64,000 nt of DNA, from positions 1 to 64,000 of the forward strand of contig JAAYPK010000063.1 of assembly GCA_012519845.1 (NCBI GenBank), given 5' to 3'. Origin of the DNA: Clostridiales bacterium (GTDB lineage: Bacteria > Bacillota > Clostridia > Clostridiales > Clostridiaceae). Numbering within the stretch: the stretch's first letter is position 1; each line of letters starts with the position of its first letter. A program made the position numbers and the translations under genes. Positions 54,380 through 63,933 of this stretch are shown piece after piece. The notes below the pieces were generated by a model that did not search any database, had not been told where the DNA came from, and was given only the letters and a program-made list of their open reading frames with translations.

Positions 54380-57300
54380 ATGGATAAATGGAGCATTTTA
54401 GGTATAGAGCCAACTAATGACAAGAATGCTATAAGACAAGCTTATATGGAAAAATTAAATATTTACCATCCAGAGGAAGATCCAGAAGGTTTTCAAATGT
54501 TACGAAGTGCTTATGAAGAAGCATTAAAAGAAGAGGTGGAAGAAGATACAAACATTGATGATAATAATCCAGTAGATATCTTTATGAAAAAAGTTGAGGA
54601 TGTTTATGAGAATTTTTTCTTAAGACGAAATGAAGAAAGTTGGAAAGAATTACTTAAGGAAGATGTTTGTTTTAGAATAGATACCTCATTGGAAGTTAGT
54701 GATAGGTTATTAAATTACTTTATGAATAAGTATAATTTACCAACAAATGTATGGATTATTCTAAATGATTTCTTTTCATGGAGTGATAAAAAAGAAGAAC
54801 TTTATGAAAGATATCCAAGGGGATTTATTAATTTCTTATTAGCGAACATAAATAAAAAATTTAAATTAAGATATGAATTATTTAAAGAAAATGAATATAT
54901 AGATCATGATGAGTTTATTAAGAGTTATTATGATGGAGATTATTATGTATATAATGAAAATTTTTATGAGACCCAAAAGAGTATTGATAAGGCTAAAAGT
55001 ATAGCACCATATCACAATGATTTAAAAATATTAGAAGGAAGATTTTTATTAAGGTTTAATAAGGTTAATGAAGGAATTAATATTTTAACAGATGCTATAA
55101 ATAATGGTGAAGAAGGGGATGAAGCTTTTTCATTAAGAGGAGAAGCTTATTTAAGACAAGGGAAATTAGATGAAGCATATAATGATTTAAAAAAAGCTAT
55201 TGATATAAATGAAAATAATGTAACTGCTATAGAATATTTAGGAGAAGTATACCTATCATTAGAAAATTATATTGAATCATTAAAATATTATGAAAAGTTA
55301 CACTCTTTATTTCAATATGACCTATACATTAGCAATAGAATGAAATGCATTAGTAGATATATTATTGATAATTACAAATTTACTGTAGATGTAAATGAAA
55401 AATATATTCTTGCAAAAGCATATTTTATATGTAATGACCTAGATAATGCTTTAAGAATTGCCAAAGAAATAGAGGTAGATACAAATTTTGAAAAAACAAA
55501 AATACTAACATTTATAGCTAATACATTATATTATTCAAATGAAATTAATGAAAGTTTAAAGTATTATGATAAAGCTCTTGAAATTGATAAAAATTTAGGA
55601 GAAGCATATGGAGGAAAAGCAAGTATATACCATGATAAAAAAGAGTATGATAAAGCTTTAGAATTGTATGATAAAGCAATTGAATTAAATTATGAACTAG
55701 ATGTTGTTTATAATAATAAAGCAAGTTTATTATGTAGTATGAAAAAATATGATGAAGCTTTAGAAGCGTGCAATAAAGCTATTGAATTAAATGGTGGCAT
55801 GGCACATGCATATAAAAACAAAGGAAAAATATTATGTAATTTAGGAATGTACGAAGAAGCCATTGAGGCTTGTAATTATGCATTAAGGATATGTCCTGAA
55901 TTAGTAGAGGCTTATGTTAATAAAGCTATGATTTATAATAGGACAGGAAGATTCTTAGAAGGAATTAAAGTATGTAATGAAGGATTAAGATTAGGAATCA
56001 ACAATAGTTTGCTTCATGTTCAAAAAGGTAATGGATTTTATGATTTAAATAAGTATAATGAAGCATTAGAGGAATATAATGAAGCTTTGAAAGAAAATAA
56101 AGATAATGAAGAAGCCTATATCGGATTGGGACATGTGTATTATGTAAAGAAGGATTTTGAAGCTTCTATAAATAATTACTCAAAAGCTATAGAGCTTGAT
56201 AAAAATAATTCTGAATATTATTTATTTAGAGGGAATGCTTACAATGTTATAAATAATATAAAAGATATAGAAGATTATACTGAAAGTATACGGCTTGATG
56301 GAGACAATGGATATGTTTATTTTAAAAGAGGAAAAGCATATTTTTTAAGAAAAGAGTATGATAAGGCTATTGCTGATTTAAAAAAGGCAATTGAAGTTTC
56401 ACCTGAACAATCTCAAGGATATAATGAGCTAGGAAGAGTATACTTTGAAATGAAGAATATGGACCTAGCTTTAGAGTATTTTAATAAAGCTATAGAGATA
56501 GATAGTACTGGATATGAGTATTACTATGCTGATAGAGGGGTATTATATAGAGAAATTGAAGATATTAATAAGGCAATTATAGATTTTGAAAAAGCTATAG
56601 AACTAAATAATAATTATTCTTTTGTATATGATGAATTAGGAGAGATATATCATTTAAAGGATGAGTATGAAAAAGCAATTGAATATTATACTAAAGCTAT
56701 AGAATGTAATAATGAATATTCATATTGTATAGCTAATAGGGGTTTATCTTATAAATTATTAGGAAGATATAAAGAAGCTTTAAGTGATTTTAAAAGAGCA
56801 GTTGAAATAAGCCCAAACTATCCTTTTGCTTTAAATGAAATGGGAGAAGTATATTTAAAATTACAGGATTACAAAAATGGTGAAAAATGTTTTATTGAAG
56901 CTATAAAATGCAATAAGCATTATATAGAAGGATATGAAAGTTTAGGGTCTTTTTATGTGAATAACAATAGATATAAAGAAGCTATAAAGGTTTTTATTGA
57001 TGAAATTGAAAATAATCCTAATGAAGTAACAGCTTATTTTAATTTAGCAAGGGTTTATGCTGATGTAGGTGAATACGAAAAAGCTATAGAATATTATGAA
57101 AAATGTTTAGAAATGAGAGAAGATTATTCTGCTTGCTATAACAATTTAGGAAGAATCTATAGTAATAAGGGAGAGAGTAAAAAGGCAATAGAATATTATA
57201 ATAAAGCTATTGAATATTCCAATGGAACAGATGGCTTGTATTACAATAATAGAGGCGTAGATTATGAGGCTTTGGGAAATTTAGAGTTAGCTAAAAAAGA

Positions 57301-57688
57301 TTATAGTAAGGCATTAGAAATAGATCCAGATAATTTTTATGCTTTTTGCAATTTAGGGGATGTTGCTTTAGCAGAAGGAAATATTGAATCAGCAATAAAT
57401 TATTACACTAAAGCTTTAGATAGAAACGCTAAATATGAATATTGTTATTATAAAAGAGGTATAGCCTTTGAAAAGAAAGGTGAAATTGAAAAGGCAATTT
57501 TTGATTATACTGAAGCAATAAAATTAAATGGTAATTCAGATACGTATTATTTATTAAGAGGATTATTATTAAAAAGAATAGGTAATGAAAAGAAAGCTCA
57601 AGAAGATTTTAAAGTAGCTTTAAAAATAAATCCTAATAATAAAGAAGCAAAGAAAAATATTAAAAAGAGATTTTTTGGACTTTTTTAA
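54380..57688 (+). CDS. J-domain protein with large TPR array (HscC partner)
   Basis: The 1102-residue protein starts with a J-like domain, MDKWSILGIEPTNDKNAI, followed by IYHPEEDPEGFQMLRSAYEEAL. The usual HPD tripeptide is HPE here (residues 30-32), the variant found in co-chaperones of the HscC type, so it probably activates the Hsp70 encoded just upstream (2 bp gap) rather than DnaK. Most of the rest, from about residue 200 to the end, is a run of more than 20 TPR repeats (for example EAYGGKASIYHDKKEYDKALELY, FVYDELGEIYHLKDEYEKAIEYY). No membrane segment is seen. It may recruit clients through the TPR array. It ends 23 bp before the cardiolipin synthase gene. Confidence 0.88.
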   Translation: MDKWSILGIEPTNDKNAIRQAYMEKLNIYHPEEDPEGFQMLRSAYEEALKEEVEEDTNIDDNNPVDIFMKKVEDVYENFFLRRNEESWKELLKEDVCFRIDTSLEVSDRLLNYFMNKYNLPTNVWIILNDFFSWSDKKEELYERYPRGFINFLLANINKKFKLRYELFKENEYIDHDEFIKSYYDGDYYVYNENFYETQKSIDKAKSIAPYHNDLKILEGRFLLRFNKVNEGINILTDAINNGEEGDEAFSLRGEAYLRQGKLDEAYNDLKKAIDINENNVTAIEYLGEVYLSLENYIESLKYYEKLHSLFQYDLYISNRMKCISRYIIDNYKFTVDVNEKYILAKAYFICNDLDNALRIAKEIEVDTNFEKTKILTFIANTLYYSNEINESLKYYDKALEIDKNLGEAYGGKASIYHDKKEYDKALELYDKAIELNYELDVVYNNKASLLCSMKKYDEALEACNKAIELNGGMAHAYKNKGKILCNLGMYEEAIEACNYALRICPELVEAYVNKAMIYNRTGRFLEGIKVCNEGLRLGINNSLLHVQKGNGFYDLNKYNEALEEYNEALKENKDNEEAYIGLGHVYYVKKDFEASINNYSKAIELDKNNSEYYLFRGNAYNVINNIKDIEDYTESIRLDGDNGYVYFKRGKAYFLRKEYDKAIADLKKAIEVSPEQSQGYNELGRVYFEMKNMDLALEYFNKAIEIDSTGYEYYYADRGVLYREIEDINKAIIDFEKAIELNNNYSFVYDELGEIYHLKDEYEKAIEYYTKAIECNNEYSYCIANRGLSYKLLGRYKEALSDFKRAVEISPNYPFALNEMGEVYLKLQDYKNGEKCFIEAIKCNKHYIEGYESLGSFYVNNNRYKEAIKVFIDEIENNPNEVTAYFNLARVYADVGEYEKAIEYYEKCLEMREDYSACYNNLGRIYSNKGESKKAIEYYNKAIEYSNGTDGLYYNNRGVDYEALGNLELAKKDYSKALEIDPDNFYAFCNLGDVALAEGNIESAINYYTKALDRNAKYEYCYYKRGIAFEKKGEIEKAIFDYTEAIKLNGNSDTYYLLRGLLLKRIGNEKKAQEDFKVALKINPNNKEAKKNIKKRFFGLF

Positions 57689-57711
57689 TTTAGATACAAA
57701 GGGAGAAAGAA

Positions 57712-59145
57712 ATGTCAATTACTATTATCGTAGGATTAACAATTGTTTTTGTAAATATATTTTGTTGTTTATCATTAATTTTTATAGAAAGAAAAGAACC
57801 AACAACTACTTGGGCTTGGTTATTAATAATGATTGTATTACCAGGTATAGGATTTATTATTTATTTGTTGCTAGGTCAGAATTTTAGTCGTGAAAGATTG
57901 TTTAAAGAAAAGAAGATTATTGATAAGAAGAAAAAAAGAGAAATATGCAAAGAATGGGAAAGGGAAAATGATAGTTCTCATATAAGCAAGTCTTACTTTG
58001 ATCTTGTAAAAATGAACTTTAACCATTCAGGAGCAAAATATACAAACAATAATCGAGTGAAAATTTATTATAATGGTGAAGATAAATTTAAAGATTTATT
58101 AAATGATTTAAAAAATGCGAAAAAGTTTATTAATATTCAATATTATATTTTTAGAAAAGATGAATTAGGGAAAAAAATAATAAAAATATTAGAGGAAAAA
58201 GCAAAGGAAGGTGTAGAAGTAAGATTTTTAGTAGATAGTATGGGATCATATACTATTACTAAAAAAGGACTAAGAAATTTTCTTAATAATGGAGGAAAAT
58301 TTGCTATATTTTTCCCGGGGATTTTACCACATATAAATACACGTATAAATTTTAGAAACCATAGAAAAATAGTAGTTATAGATGGTGAATATGGCTATAC
58401 TGGTGGGTTTAATGTAGGAGATGAATATATAAATAAGGATAAAAAAATAGGATTTTGGAGGGACACTCATATTAGAATTGAGGGTGAGGCAGTTAATGAT
58501 TTAACAGATAGATTTCTTCTTGATTGGTGTTATGCAGCTGGAGAAGAAATAGAGAATTTTAATAAATATCATAATAGTGGTGCTGAAAATAAAGGTGATG
58601 TTGCAATGCAAATTGTAACTAGTGGTCCTGATCATAATGAAGAGTATATAAAAAATGGATATATAAAAATAATTAATAATGCAAAAAAAAATGTATATTT
58701 AGAAACACCATATTTTGTTCCTGATGCATCAATGCTTGAGGCATTAAAATTATCAGCCTTATCTGGTGTTGATGTTAGAATAATAATTCCAGGTAATCCA
58801 GATCATTTTTTCATGAAATGGGCTGCAAGTGCTTATAGTGGAGAATTATTAGATGCAGGAGTAAAAATTTACACATATAACAATGGATTTATCCATGCTA
58901 AAACAATTGTTGCAGATAGTGAAGTTTCATCAATAGGAACAGCTAATATGGATATACGAAGTTTTAGTTTAAATTTCGAAGTTAATGCATTTATTTTTGA
59001 TGATAGAGTAGCTAAAAATTTAGAAAAACAGTTTTTCAAAGATATAGAATACTCTAATATAATTGATCCGGAGGAATTTGTAAATAGGGGTAAAGTATTA
59101 AAGATAAGGGAATCATTAATAAGATTAATATCACCAATTTTGTAA
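57712..59145 (+). CDS. cls: Cardiolipin synthase (phospholipase D family)
   Basis: Membrane enzyme that condenses two phosphatidylglycerols to cardiolipin. Two N-terminal hydrophobic segments (residues 3-25 and 35-55, with TTTWAWLLIMIVLPGIGFIIYLLLG typical of the family) are followed by two PLD domains. HRKIVVIDGEYGYTGGFNVGDEY carries the first HxKxxxxD motif and GFIHAKTIVADSEVSSIGTANMD the second. The 477-residue length matches the ClsA-type of firmicutes. The ATG follows GGGAGAAAG. It is downstream of the chaperone operon with a 23-bp gap and may be co-transcribed with it. No clear terminator is visible before the aro leader promoter. Confidence 0.94.
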   Translation: MSITIIVGLTIVFVNIFCCLSLIFIERKEPTTTWAWLLIMIVLPGIGFIIYLLLGQNFSRERLFKEKKIIDKKKKREICKEWERENDSSHISKSYFDLVKMNFNHSGAKYTNNNRVKIYYNGEDKFKDLLNDLKNAKKFINIQYYIFRKDELGKKIIKILEEKAKEGVEVRFLVDSMGSYTITKKGLRNFLNNGGKFAIFFPGILPHINTRINFRNHRKIVVIDGEYGYTGGFNVGDEYINKDKKIGFWRDTHIRIEGEAVNDLTDRFLLDWCYAAGEEIENFNKYHNSGAENKGDVAMQIVTSGPDHNEEYIKNGYIKIINNAKKNVYLETPYFVPDASMLEALKLSALSGVDVRIIIPGNPDHFFMKWAASAYSGELLDAGVKIYTYNNGFIHAKTIVADSEVSSIGTANMDIRSFSLNFEVNAFIFDDRVAKNLEKQFFKDIEYSNIIDPEEFVNRGKVLKIRESLIRLISPIL

Positions 59146-59162
59146 AAAATCCTGAAAATATA

Positions 59163-59190
59163 TTGACACATAGTACCAATTTGATATAAT
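59163..59190 (+). promoter_or_regulatory. Strong promoter of the aro leader and operon
   Basis: Perfect TTGACA and TATAAT are separated by 16 bp, with a TGA extended -10. Transcription would start about 38 bases before the leader ORF. Confidence 0.88.
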
Positions 59191-59234
59191 TATGAGAAGA
59201 AAAGTATTTATATTAATATGTAATGGAGGACACA

Positions 59235-59366
59235 ATGAAAGATATTATTGGAATATTTCAAGCAAAAATTTATAGCTTTTTATATTTTACATTCTGGGGC
59301 TTTTATTTTAGCGCTGGCTATTTATTTTGCAAGAAAAATAATAATAACTTTTTAATGAGTGTATAA
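59235..59366 (+). CDS. Aromatic-rich 43-residue leader peptide upstream of aroF
   Basis: This ORF is too short for the track. It starts with ATG after a good GGAGGACAC site and encodes 43 residues with eight Phe, four Tyr and one Trp. The core YSFLYFTFWGFYFSAGYLF has 11 aromatics in 19 residues. It lies between a consensus promoter and an intrinsic terminator that ends 26 bases before aroF. This is the layout of a classical leader-peptide attenuator, in which ribosome stalling at Phe/Tyr codons would favour read-through. A competing antiterminator was not found by eye. A 14-base palindrome (59385-59398) lies between the ORF and the terminator. The peptide could instead be a small one-helix membrane protein. 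Either way the ORF looks real. Confidence 0.72.
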   Translation: MKDIIGIFQAKIYSFLYFTFWGFYFSAGYLFCKKNNNNFLMSV

Positions 59367-59419
59367 TTTTTAACATATTTCTATAGATATATATATCTTA
59401 TATTTAAAAGAGATTATTT

Positions 59420-59452
59420 AAGAGAGCTCATTAATTTTGAGCTCTCTTTTTT
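59420..59452 (+). terminator. Attenuator-type terminator upstream of aroF
   Basis: AAGAGAGCTCA pairs perfectly with TGAGCTCTCTT around TTAATTT, followed by TTTT. It lies after the 43-codon leader ORF and before the aroF start. With the leader it accounts for the 333-base gap after cls. Confidence 0.9.
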
Positions 59453-59478
59453 CAAATTAAAGAATAGGGGGAAAGAAA

Positions 59479-60492
59479 ATGGTAGTAATTTTAAATCCAC
59501 AAACAGAAAAAGCGGAAATAAACAAATTAACAGAAGCACTTCAAAAAAAAGGTGTAGAGGTAAATCCAGTAATTGGGAAGGACTTAATGATATTAGGTCT
59601 TGTTGGTGATACAAGTAAAATTGATCCAAGCGAAGTTGAAGCATATAGATGTGTAGATAAGGTTATGAGAGTAGCAGAACCATTTAAGAAAGCTAATAAA
59701 ATGTTTCACCCAGAACCTTCAATTATTGATGTAAATGGACAAAAAATAGGTGGTAAGAAATTAGCAATGGTAGCAGGACCATGTTCAGTTGAAACTGAAG
59801 AACAAATAGTTGGAATAGCAGAAGAAGTAAAAAAGATAGGTGCAAATTTCTTAAGAGGTGGAGCATTTAAGCCAAGGACTTCCCCATATTCATTCCAAGG
59901 GTTAAAATATCACGGTTTAGAACTATTAAAAGAAGCAAGAGAAAAAACAGGGCTTCCAATAGTAACTGAATTAATGTCACCATATGACATTGAGGTATTT
60001 GAAAGAGATGTAGATGTAATACAAGTAGGAGCAAGAAATATGCAAAATTTTGAGCTTCTAAAAGAGTTAGGTAAAACAAGTAAGCCTATACTATTAAAAA
60101 GAGGATTATCAGCAACCATTGAAGAATGGTTAATGTCAGCTGAATATATTATGGCTGGTGGAAATGAGAAAGTAATTCTTTGTGAAAGAGGAATAAGAAC
60201 TTTTGAAACATATACTAGAAATACTTTAGACTTAAGTGCAGTTCCAGCTGTTAAAAAATTAAGTCACTTGCCAGTAGTAATAGATCCAAGTCATGCAGCA
60301 GGTAAGTGGTGGATGGTTGATCCATTAGCAAAAGCAGCAGTTGCAGTAGGCTGTGATGGACTTATTATTGAAGTTCATAACGATCCAGACAATGCATGGT
60401 GTGATGGACAACAATCAATTAAGCCTAGTGTATATGGTAAATTAGTTGAAGAATTAAAGGTAATTGCTAATGCAGTTGGAAGAGAAATCTAA
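59479..60492 (+). CDS. aroF: 3-deoxy-7-phosphoheptulonate (DAHP) synthase with N-terminal ferredoxin-like domain
   Basis: First enzyme of the shikimate pathway, joining phosphoenolpyruvate and erythrose-4-phosphate. At 337 residues it is the AroA-I-beta type. Residues 1-70 form the ferredoxin/ACT-like regulatory domain (VVILNPQTEKAEINKLTEAL). The TIM barrel follows with MVAGPCSVETEEQIVGIAEEVK, RGGAFKPRTSPYSFQGL, QVGARNMQNFELL, LLKRGLSATIEEWLMSAEYI and VIDPSHAAGKWWMV, which carry the metal and substrate ligands. In the Thermotoga homologue this domain gives feedback inhibition by Tyr/Phe. It is the first structural gene behind the leader-peptide attenuator and heads aroF-aroB-aroA-aroC. Confidence 0.96.
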   Translation: MVVILNPQTEKAEINKLTEALQKKGVEVNPVIGKDLMILGLVGDTSKIDPSEVEAYRCVDKVMRVAEPFKKANKMFHPEPSIIDVNGQKIGGKKLAMVAGPCSVETEEQIVGIAEEVKKIGANFLRGGAFKPRTSPYSFQGLKYHGLELLKEAREKTGLPIVTELMSPYDIEVFERDVDVIQVGARNMQNFELLKELGKTSKPILLKRGLSATIEEWLMSAEYIMAGGNEKVILCERGIRTFETYTRNTLDLSAVPAVKKLSHLPVVIDPSHAAGKWWMVDPLAKAAVAVGCDGLIIEVHNDPDNAWCDGQQSIKPSVYGKLVEELKVIANAVGREI

Positions 60493-60510
60493 TACTAAAG
60501 GGTGAGAAAG

Positions 60511-61575
60511 GTGGAAAAGAATATATTTGTAGATTTAAAAGAAAATAGTTACAATATTTTCATAAAAAAAGGTCTTCTAAATAACATAGGAGAAGAAATA
60601 AAAAAAATATATAAAGGCAAAAAGATTTTTATAATAACAGATGAAAATGTAAATAAATATTACGGCGAAATAGTAGTAAAATCTTTAAATGATGCTGGAT
60701 ATTCCACAAGAAAACTTGCTTTAGAGCCTGGGGAAGAAACGAAATCTTTCGATACTTTACCAAAAATATATAAAGAATTATTAGATTTTAAGCTAACAAG
60801 AAAAGAACTTATAATAACTTTAGGTGGAGGAGTAATAGGAGATTTAGGAGGCTTTGCAGCCTCTACATTCCTTAGAGGAGTACCATTTATTCAAGTGCCC
60901 ACATCTTTATTAGCACAGGTTGATAGCTCTGTAGGAGGGAAGGTAGCAGTAGATCTTCCAGAAGGTAAAAATTTAGTAGGAAGCTTTTATCAACCTAAAG
61001 CAGTTTTTATAGATCCAGAAGTTTTGCATACTTTATCAAATAAATTTTATAAAGATGGTATGGCAGAGGTAATTAAGTACGGATGCATAAAAGATAAAGA
61101 TTTCTTTTATAAATTAATGAGTTTAAAAAGCAGAGACGAAGTTATGGATAATATAGAAGAAATAATATATAAGTGTTGTGATATAAAGAGGCAAGTGGTA
61201 GAAATGGATGAAAAAGATTTAGGAGAAAGAATGCTACTAAATTTTGGACATACATTAGGTCATGCCATTGAAAAGTATTATAATTTTACAACTTATAGTC
61301 ATGGAGAAGCTGTTGGAATAGGAATGTATAATATATCATTAAAAGCAGAAAAAGATGGGATAACAGCTAAAGGAACAACGGAAGAAATAAAGAAAATACT
61401 TATAAATTATGATTTACCATATGAAGTTGATTTAGAGGACAATTCTTCAGTAATAGAAACAATAGCTTTAGATAAAAAAAATATAGGAAACACATTAAAA
61501 GTAATATTATTAGAAGAAATAGGTAAAAGTATAATTTATAATACAACACCAGATTTTTTTCAGGAGGATAATTAA
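60511..61575 (+). CDS. aroB: 3-dehydroquinate synthase
   Basis: Second shikimate-pathway enzyme. It uses NAD and a divalent metal to convert DAHP to 3-dehydroquinate. The 354-residue protein has [91 protein letters not shown] and [18 protein letters not shown], matching all the conserved blocks including the metal histidines. The track start is a GTG at 60502 that overlaps AAAGGGTGAG. The GTG at 60511 with normal spacing, [12 protein letters not shown], is preferred. It follows aroF by 18 bp. Its stop overlaps the aroA ATG by one base (TAATG), so translation is coupled. Confidence 0.95.
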   Translation: MEKNIFVDLKENSYNIFIKKGLLNNIGEEIKKIYKGKKIFIITDENVNKYYGEIVVKSLNDAGYSTRKLALEPGEETKSFDTLPKIYKELLDFKLTRKELIITLGGGVIGDLGGFAASTFLRGVPFIQVPTSLLAQVDSSVGGKVAVDLPEGKNLVGSFYQPKAVFIDPEVLHTLSNKFYKDGMAEVIKYGCIKDKDFFYKLMSLKSRDEVMDNIEEIIYKCCDIKRQVVEMDEKDLGERMLLNFGHTLGHAIEKYYNFTTYSHGEAVGIGMYNISLKAEKDGITAKGTTEEIKKILINYDLPYEVDLEDNSSVIETIALDKKNIGNTLKVILLEEIGKSIIYNTTPDFFQEDN

Positions 61576-62870
61576 TGGGTATATATAAAGTCTTTCCAAG
61601 CAAACTTAAAGGAAAAGTTAATATTCCACCTTCAAAAAGCATGGCTCATAGATCTGTTATATGCGCTGCCTTAGGAAATGGAATAAGTAAAATTTACAAT
61701 ATAGATCTTTCAGATGATATAATTGCTACAATAAATGCTATGAGAGCTCTTGGAGCAGTAATAAATGAAACTAATGGTTACTTAGAAGTAAAAGGTATTA
61801 ATTACGATGGATTAAAGCTTACAAGAGATTATGAAAGAGTGATTGATTGTAATGAATCAGGATCCACATTAAGGTTTATTGTTCCAATTGCTTTAGCTTT
61901 CGAAGGAATATCAAGATTTGTAGGCAGAGGTAATCTTGGTAAAAGACCTTTAAACACATACTATGAAATATTTGATAAGCAAGGTATAGAATACAATTAT
62001 TCTAATGAAGTATTAGATTTAGTTGTAAAAGGAATTCTTAAAAGTGGTGAATTTAAGATAAAAGGGAATATTAGTTCTCAATTTATTACAGGATTATTGT
62101 TTGCATTACCATTACTTAATGGAGATTCTAAAATTATAATTACAACAGAACTTGAATCAAAAGGTTATTTAGATTTAACACTTAAAGCTTTAAATGATTT
62201 TGGAATTAAAATAATAAATAATGAATATAAAGAATTTATTATTAAAGGTAACCAACAATATAAGAGTAGAGATTATAGAGTTGAAGGAGATTATTCTCAA
62301 GGGGCATTTTTCTTATGTGCCGATGCCTTAGGCCATGATATTGAAGTTTCAGATTTAAAAGAGGACTCCCTTCAAGGAGATAAGGAAGTAATTGATATAC
62401 TAAGAAAAATGGGTGGAATAATCAAATTAGAAGATGATAATATAAAAATAAAATGCAATAGATTAAAAGCAACAGAAATAGATGCATCTCAATGTCCTGA
62501 TATAATTCCAGTGATTTCTCTTGTAGCAGCCTTAGCTAAAGGTAAAACAAAGATAATAAATGCAGGAAGATTAAGAATTAAAGAATGTGACAGATTACAT
62601 GCTATTTGTGAAGAATTAAATAAATTAGGAGCTAAAATAGAAGAGGGTTCCGATTATTTATTAATTGAAGGGGTACACGATTTACAAGGTGGAGTAGAAG
62701 TGTGGAGTCATAAGGATCATAGAATAGCAATGACCTTGGCAATAGCAGCATCTATTTGTAAGGAACCAGTAATAATAAAGGATTATGAATGTGTTTCAAA
62801 GTCATACCCTTTATTCTTTGAAGACTATAAAGATGTAGGAGGAACTTTTAATGAGTGGAGTTTGGGGTAA
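61575..62870 (+). CDS. aroA: 3-phosphoshikimate 1-carboxyvinyltransferase (EPSP synthase)
   Basis: Transfers the enolpyruvyl group of PEP to shikimate-3-phosphate. The 431-residue protein has KVNIPPSKSMAHRSVICAALG with the PEP-binding Lys and Ser, NESGSTLRFIVPIALA, GRGNLGKRPLNTYYEIF and SSQFITGLLFALPLL. The C-terminal half has VEGDYSQGAFFLCADAL, RIKECDRLHAICEELNKLG and HKDHRIAMTLAIAASI, covering the conserved catalytic Asp and Arg residues. The GRGNLGKRPLNTY stretch replaces the GDxSLxxRPM of class I enzymes, so this belongs to the class found in clostridia. It starts one base inside aroB and overlaps aroC by 20 bp, both with GGAGG-type sites, so the operon is tightly coupled. Confidence 0.96.
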   Translation: MGIYKVFPSKLKGKVNIPPSKSMAHRSVICAALGNGISKIYNIDLSDDIIATINAMRALGAVINETNGYLEVKGINYDGLKLTRDYERVIDCNESGSTLRFIVPIALAFEGISRFVGRGNLGKRPLNTYYEIFDKQGIEYNYSNEVLDLVVKGILKSGEFKIKGNISSQFITGLLFALPLLNGDSKIIITTELESKGYLDLTLKALNDFGIKIINNEYKEFIIKGNQQYKSRDYRVEGDYSQGAFFLCADALGHDIEVSDLKEDSLQGDKEVIDILRKMGGIIKLEDDNIKIKCNRLKATEIDASQCPDIIPVISLVAALAKGKTKIINAGRLRIKECDRLHAICEELNKLGAKIEEGSDYLLIEGVHDLQGGVEVWSHKDHRIAMTLAIAASICKEPVIIKDYECVSKSYPLFFEDYKDVGGTFNEWSLG

Positions 62871-63933
62871 CAATATAAAGGTTTCTATATTTGGGGAATC
62901 TCATGGAAATGCCATTGGAATAACTATTGATGGCCTTCCTTCAGGTATAAAGTTAGATTTATCTGAAATAGAAAAAGAAATGAGAAGAAGAGCACCAGGT
63001 AAAAGTAGACTTTCAACTACAAGAAATGAGAGTGATATACCAGAAATATTAAGTGGATATTTTAATGATAGAACTACTGGAACTCCTCTTTGTGGAATAA
63101 TAAGAAATTCTGACACTCGTTCTAAGGATTATGGAAAACTAAAAGATTTAATGAGACCAGGTCATGCTGATTATACTGGGAACATTAAATATGGTGGGTA
63201 TAATGATTATAGAGGTGGAGGACATTTTTCAGGAAGAATTACAGCACCTTTAGTATTTGCAGGAGCTATTTGTAAGCAGATATTAATGCAAAAAGGAATA
63301 GAAATTGGTGCCCACATAAAAAGTATAAAAAATATTAAAGATGATTCTTTTGATTATTCAAATATTTCAAAAGAAACACTAGAAGAATTAAGAAAGCAAG
63401 AATTACCATTACTTAATAGAGCAAAAGAAGAAAGTATGAGAAATACAATTTTAGAGGCAAAAGGAAACACAGATTCTGTAGGCGGAATTATTGAATGTGC
63501 TGTTATTGGTATAAATCCTGGAGTGGGAAATCCTTTTTTTGATTCGGTTGAATCTACTTTATCACATTTATTATTTTCTGTACCAGCAGTAAAGGGTGTA
63601 GAATTTGGATTAGGATTTGGTATAACAGAATTATTTGGGTCAGAAGCAAATGATAGCTTTCATTATGAAGGGGATACTGTAAAGACAAAAACTAATAATA
63701 ATGGAGGTATACTTGGCGGAATTACAAGTGGGATGCCTATAGTATTTAGAACTGCAATTAAGCCAACAGCATCTATTAGTAAGGAACAGGATACTATAAA
63801 TATAAGCACAAAACAAAATGAAAAATTAATTATAACAGGAAGACATGATCCTTGTATAGTTCAAAGAGCTATTCCGGTAATAGAAGCAGTTGCAGCAATT
63901 GGAATTCTTGATTTAGTAAAGGGGATGAACTAA
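62851..63933 (+). CDS. aroC: Chorismate synthase
   Basis: Last step of the shikimate pathway: flavin-dependent removal of phosphate from EPSP to give chorismate. The 360-residue protein starts SGVWGNNIKVSIFGESHGNAIGITIDGLPSGIKLD, with GESHG the classic signature. MRRRAPGKSRLSTTRNESD, RPGHADYTGNIKYGGYNDYRGGGHFSGRITAPLVFAGAI, GVEFGLGF, NNNGGILGGITSGMPIVFRTAIKPTASI and GRHDPCIVQRAIPVIEAVAA complete the conserved FMN and substrate motifs. The start is inside aroA (20-bp overlap) with GTAGGAGGAAC. The stop overlaps the next ATG by one base. Confidence 0.97.
   Translation: MSGVWGNNIKVSIFGESHGNAIGITIDGLPSGIKLDLSEIEKEMRRRAPGKSRLSTTRNESDIPEILSGYFNDRTTGTPLCGIIRNSDTRSKDYGKLKDLMRPGHADYTGNIKYGGYNDYRGGGHFSGRITAPLVFAGAICKQILMQKGIEIGAHIKSIKNIKDDSFDYSNISKETLEELRKQELPLLNRAKEESMRNTILEAKGNTDSVGGIIECAVIGINPGVGNPFFDSVESTLSHLLFSVPAVKGVEFGLGFGITELFGSEANDSFHYEGDTVKTKTNNNGGILGGITSGMPIVFRTAIKPTASISKEQDTINISTKQNEKLIITGRHDPCIVQRAIPVIEAVAAIGILDLVKGMN

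Noticed and set aside
51169-57688. TPR repeats as a CRISPR-like or DNA repeat array
   Set aside because: The repetition is at protein level in degenerate TPR motifs; the DNA copies are diverged and lack regular spacers.
57675-57887. 70-residue ORF at the start of cls
   Set aside because: It overlaps the conserved N-terminal membrane segments of cardiolipin synthase in another frame; the cls frame has the ribosome binding site and motifs.
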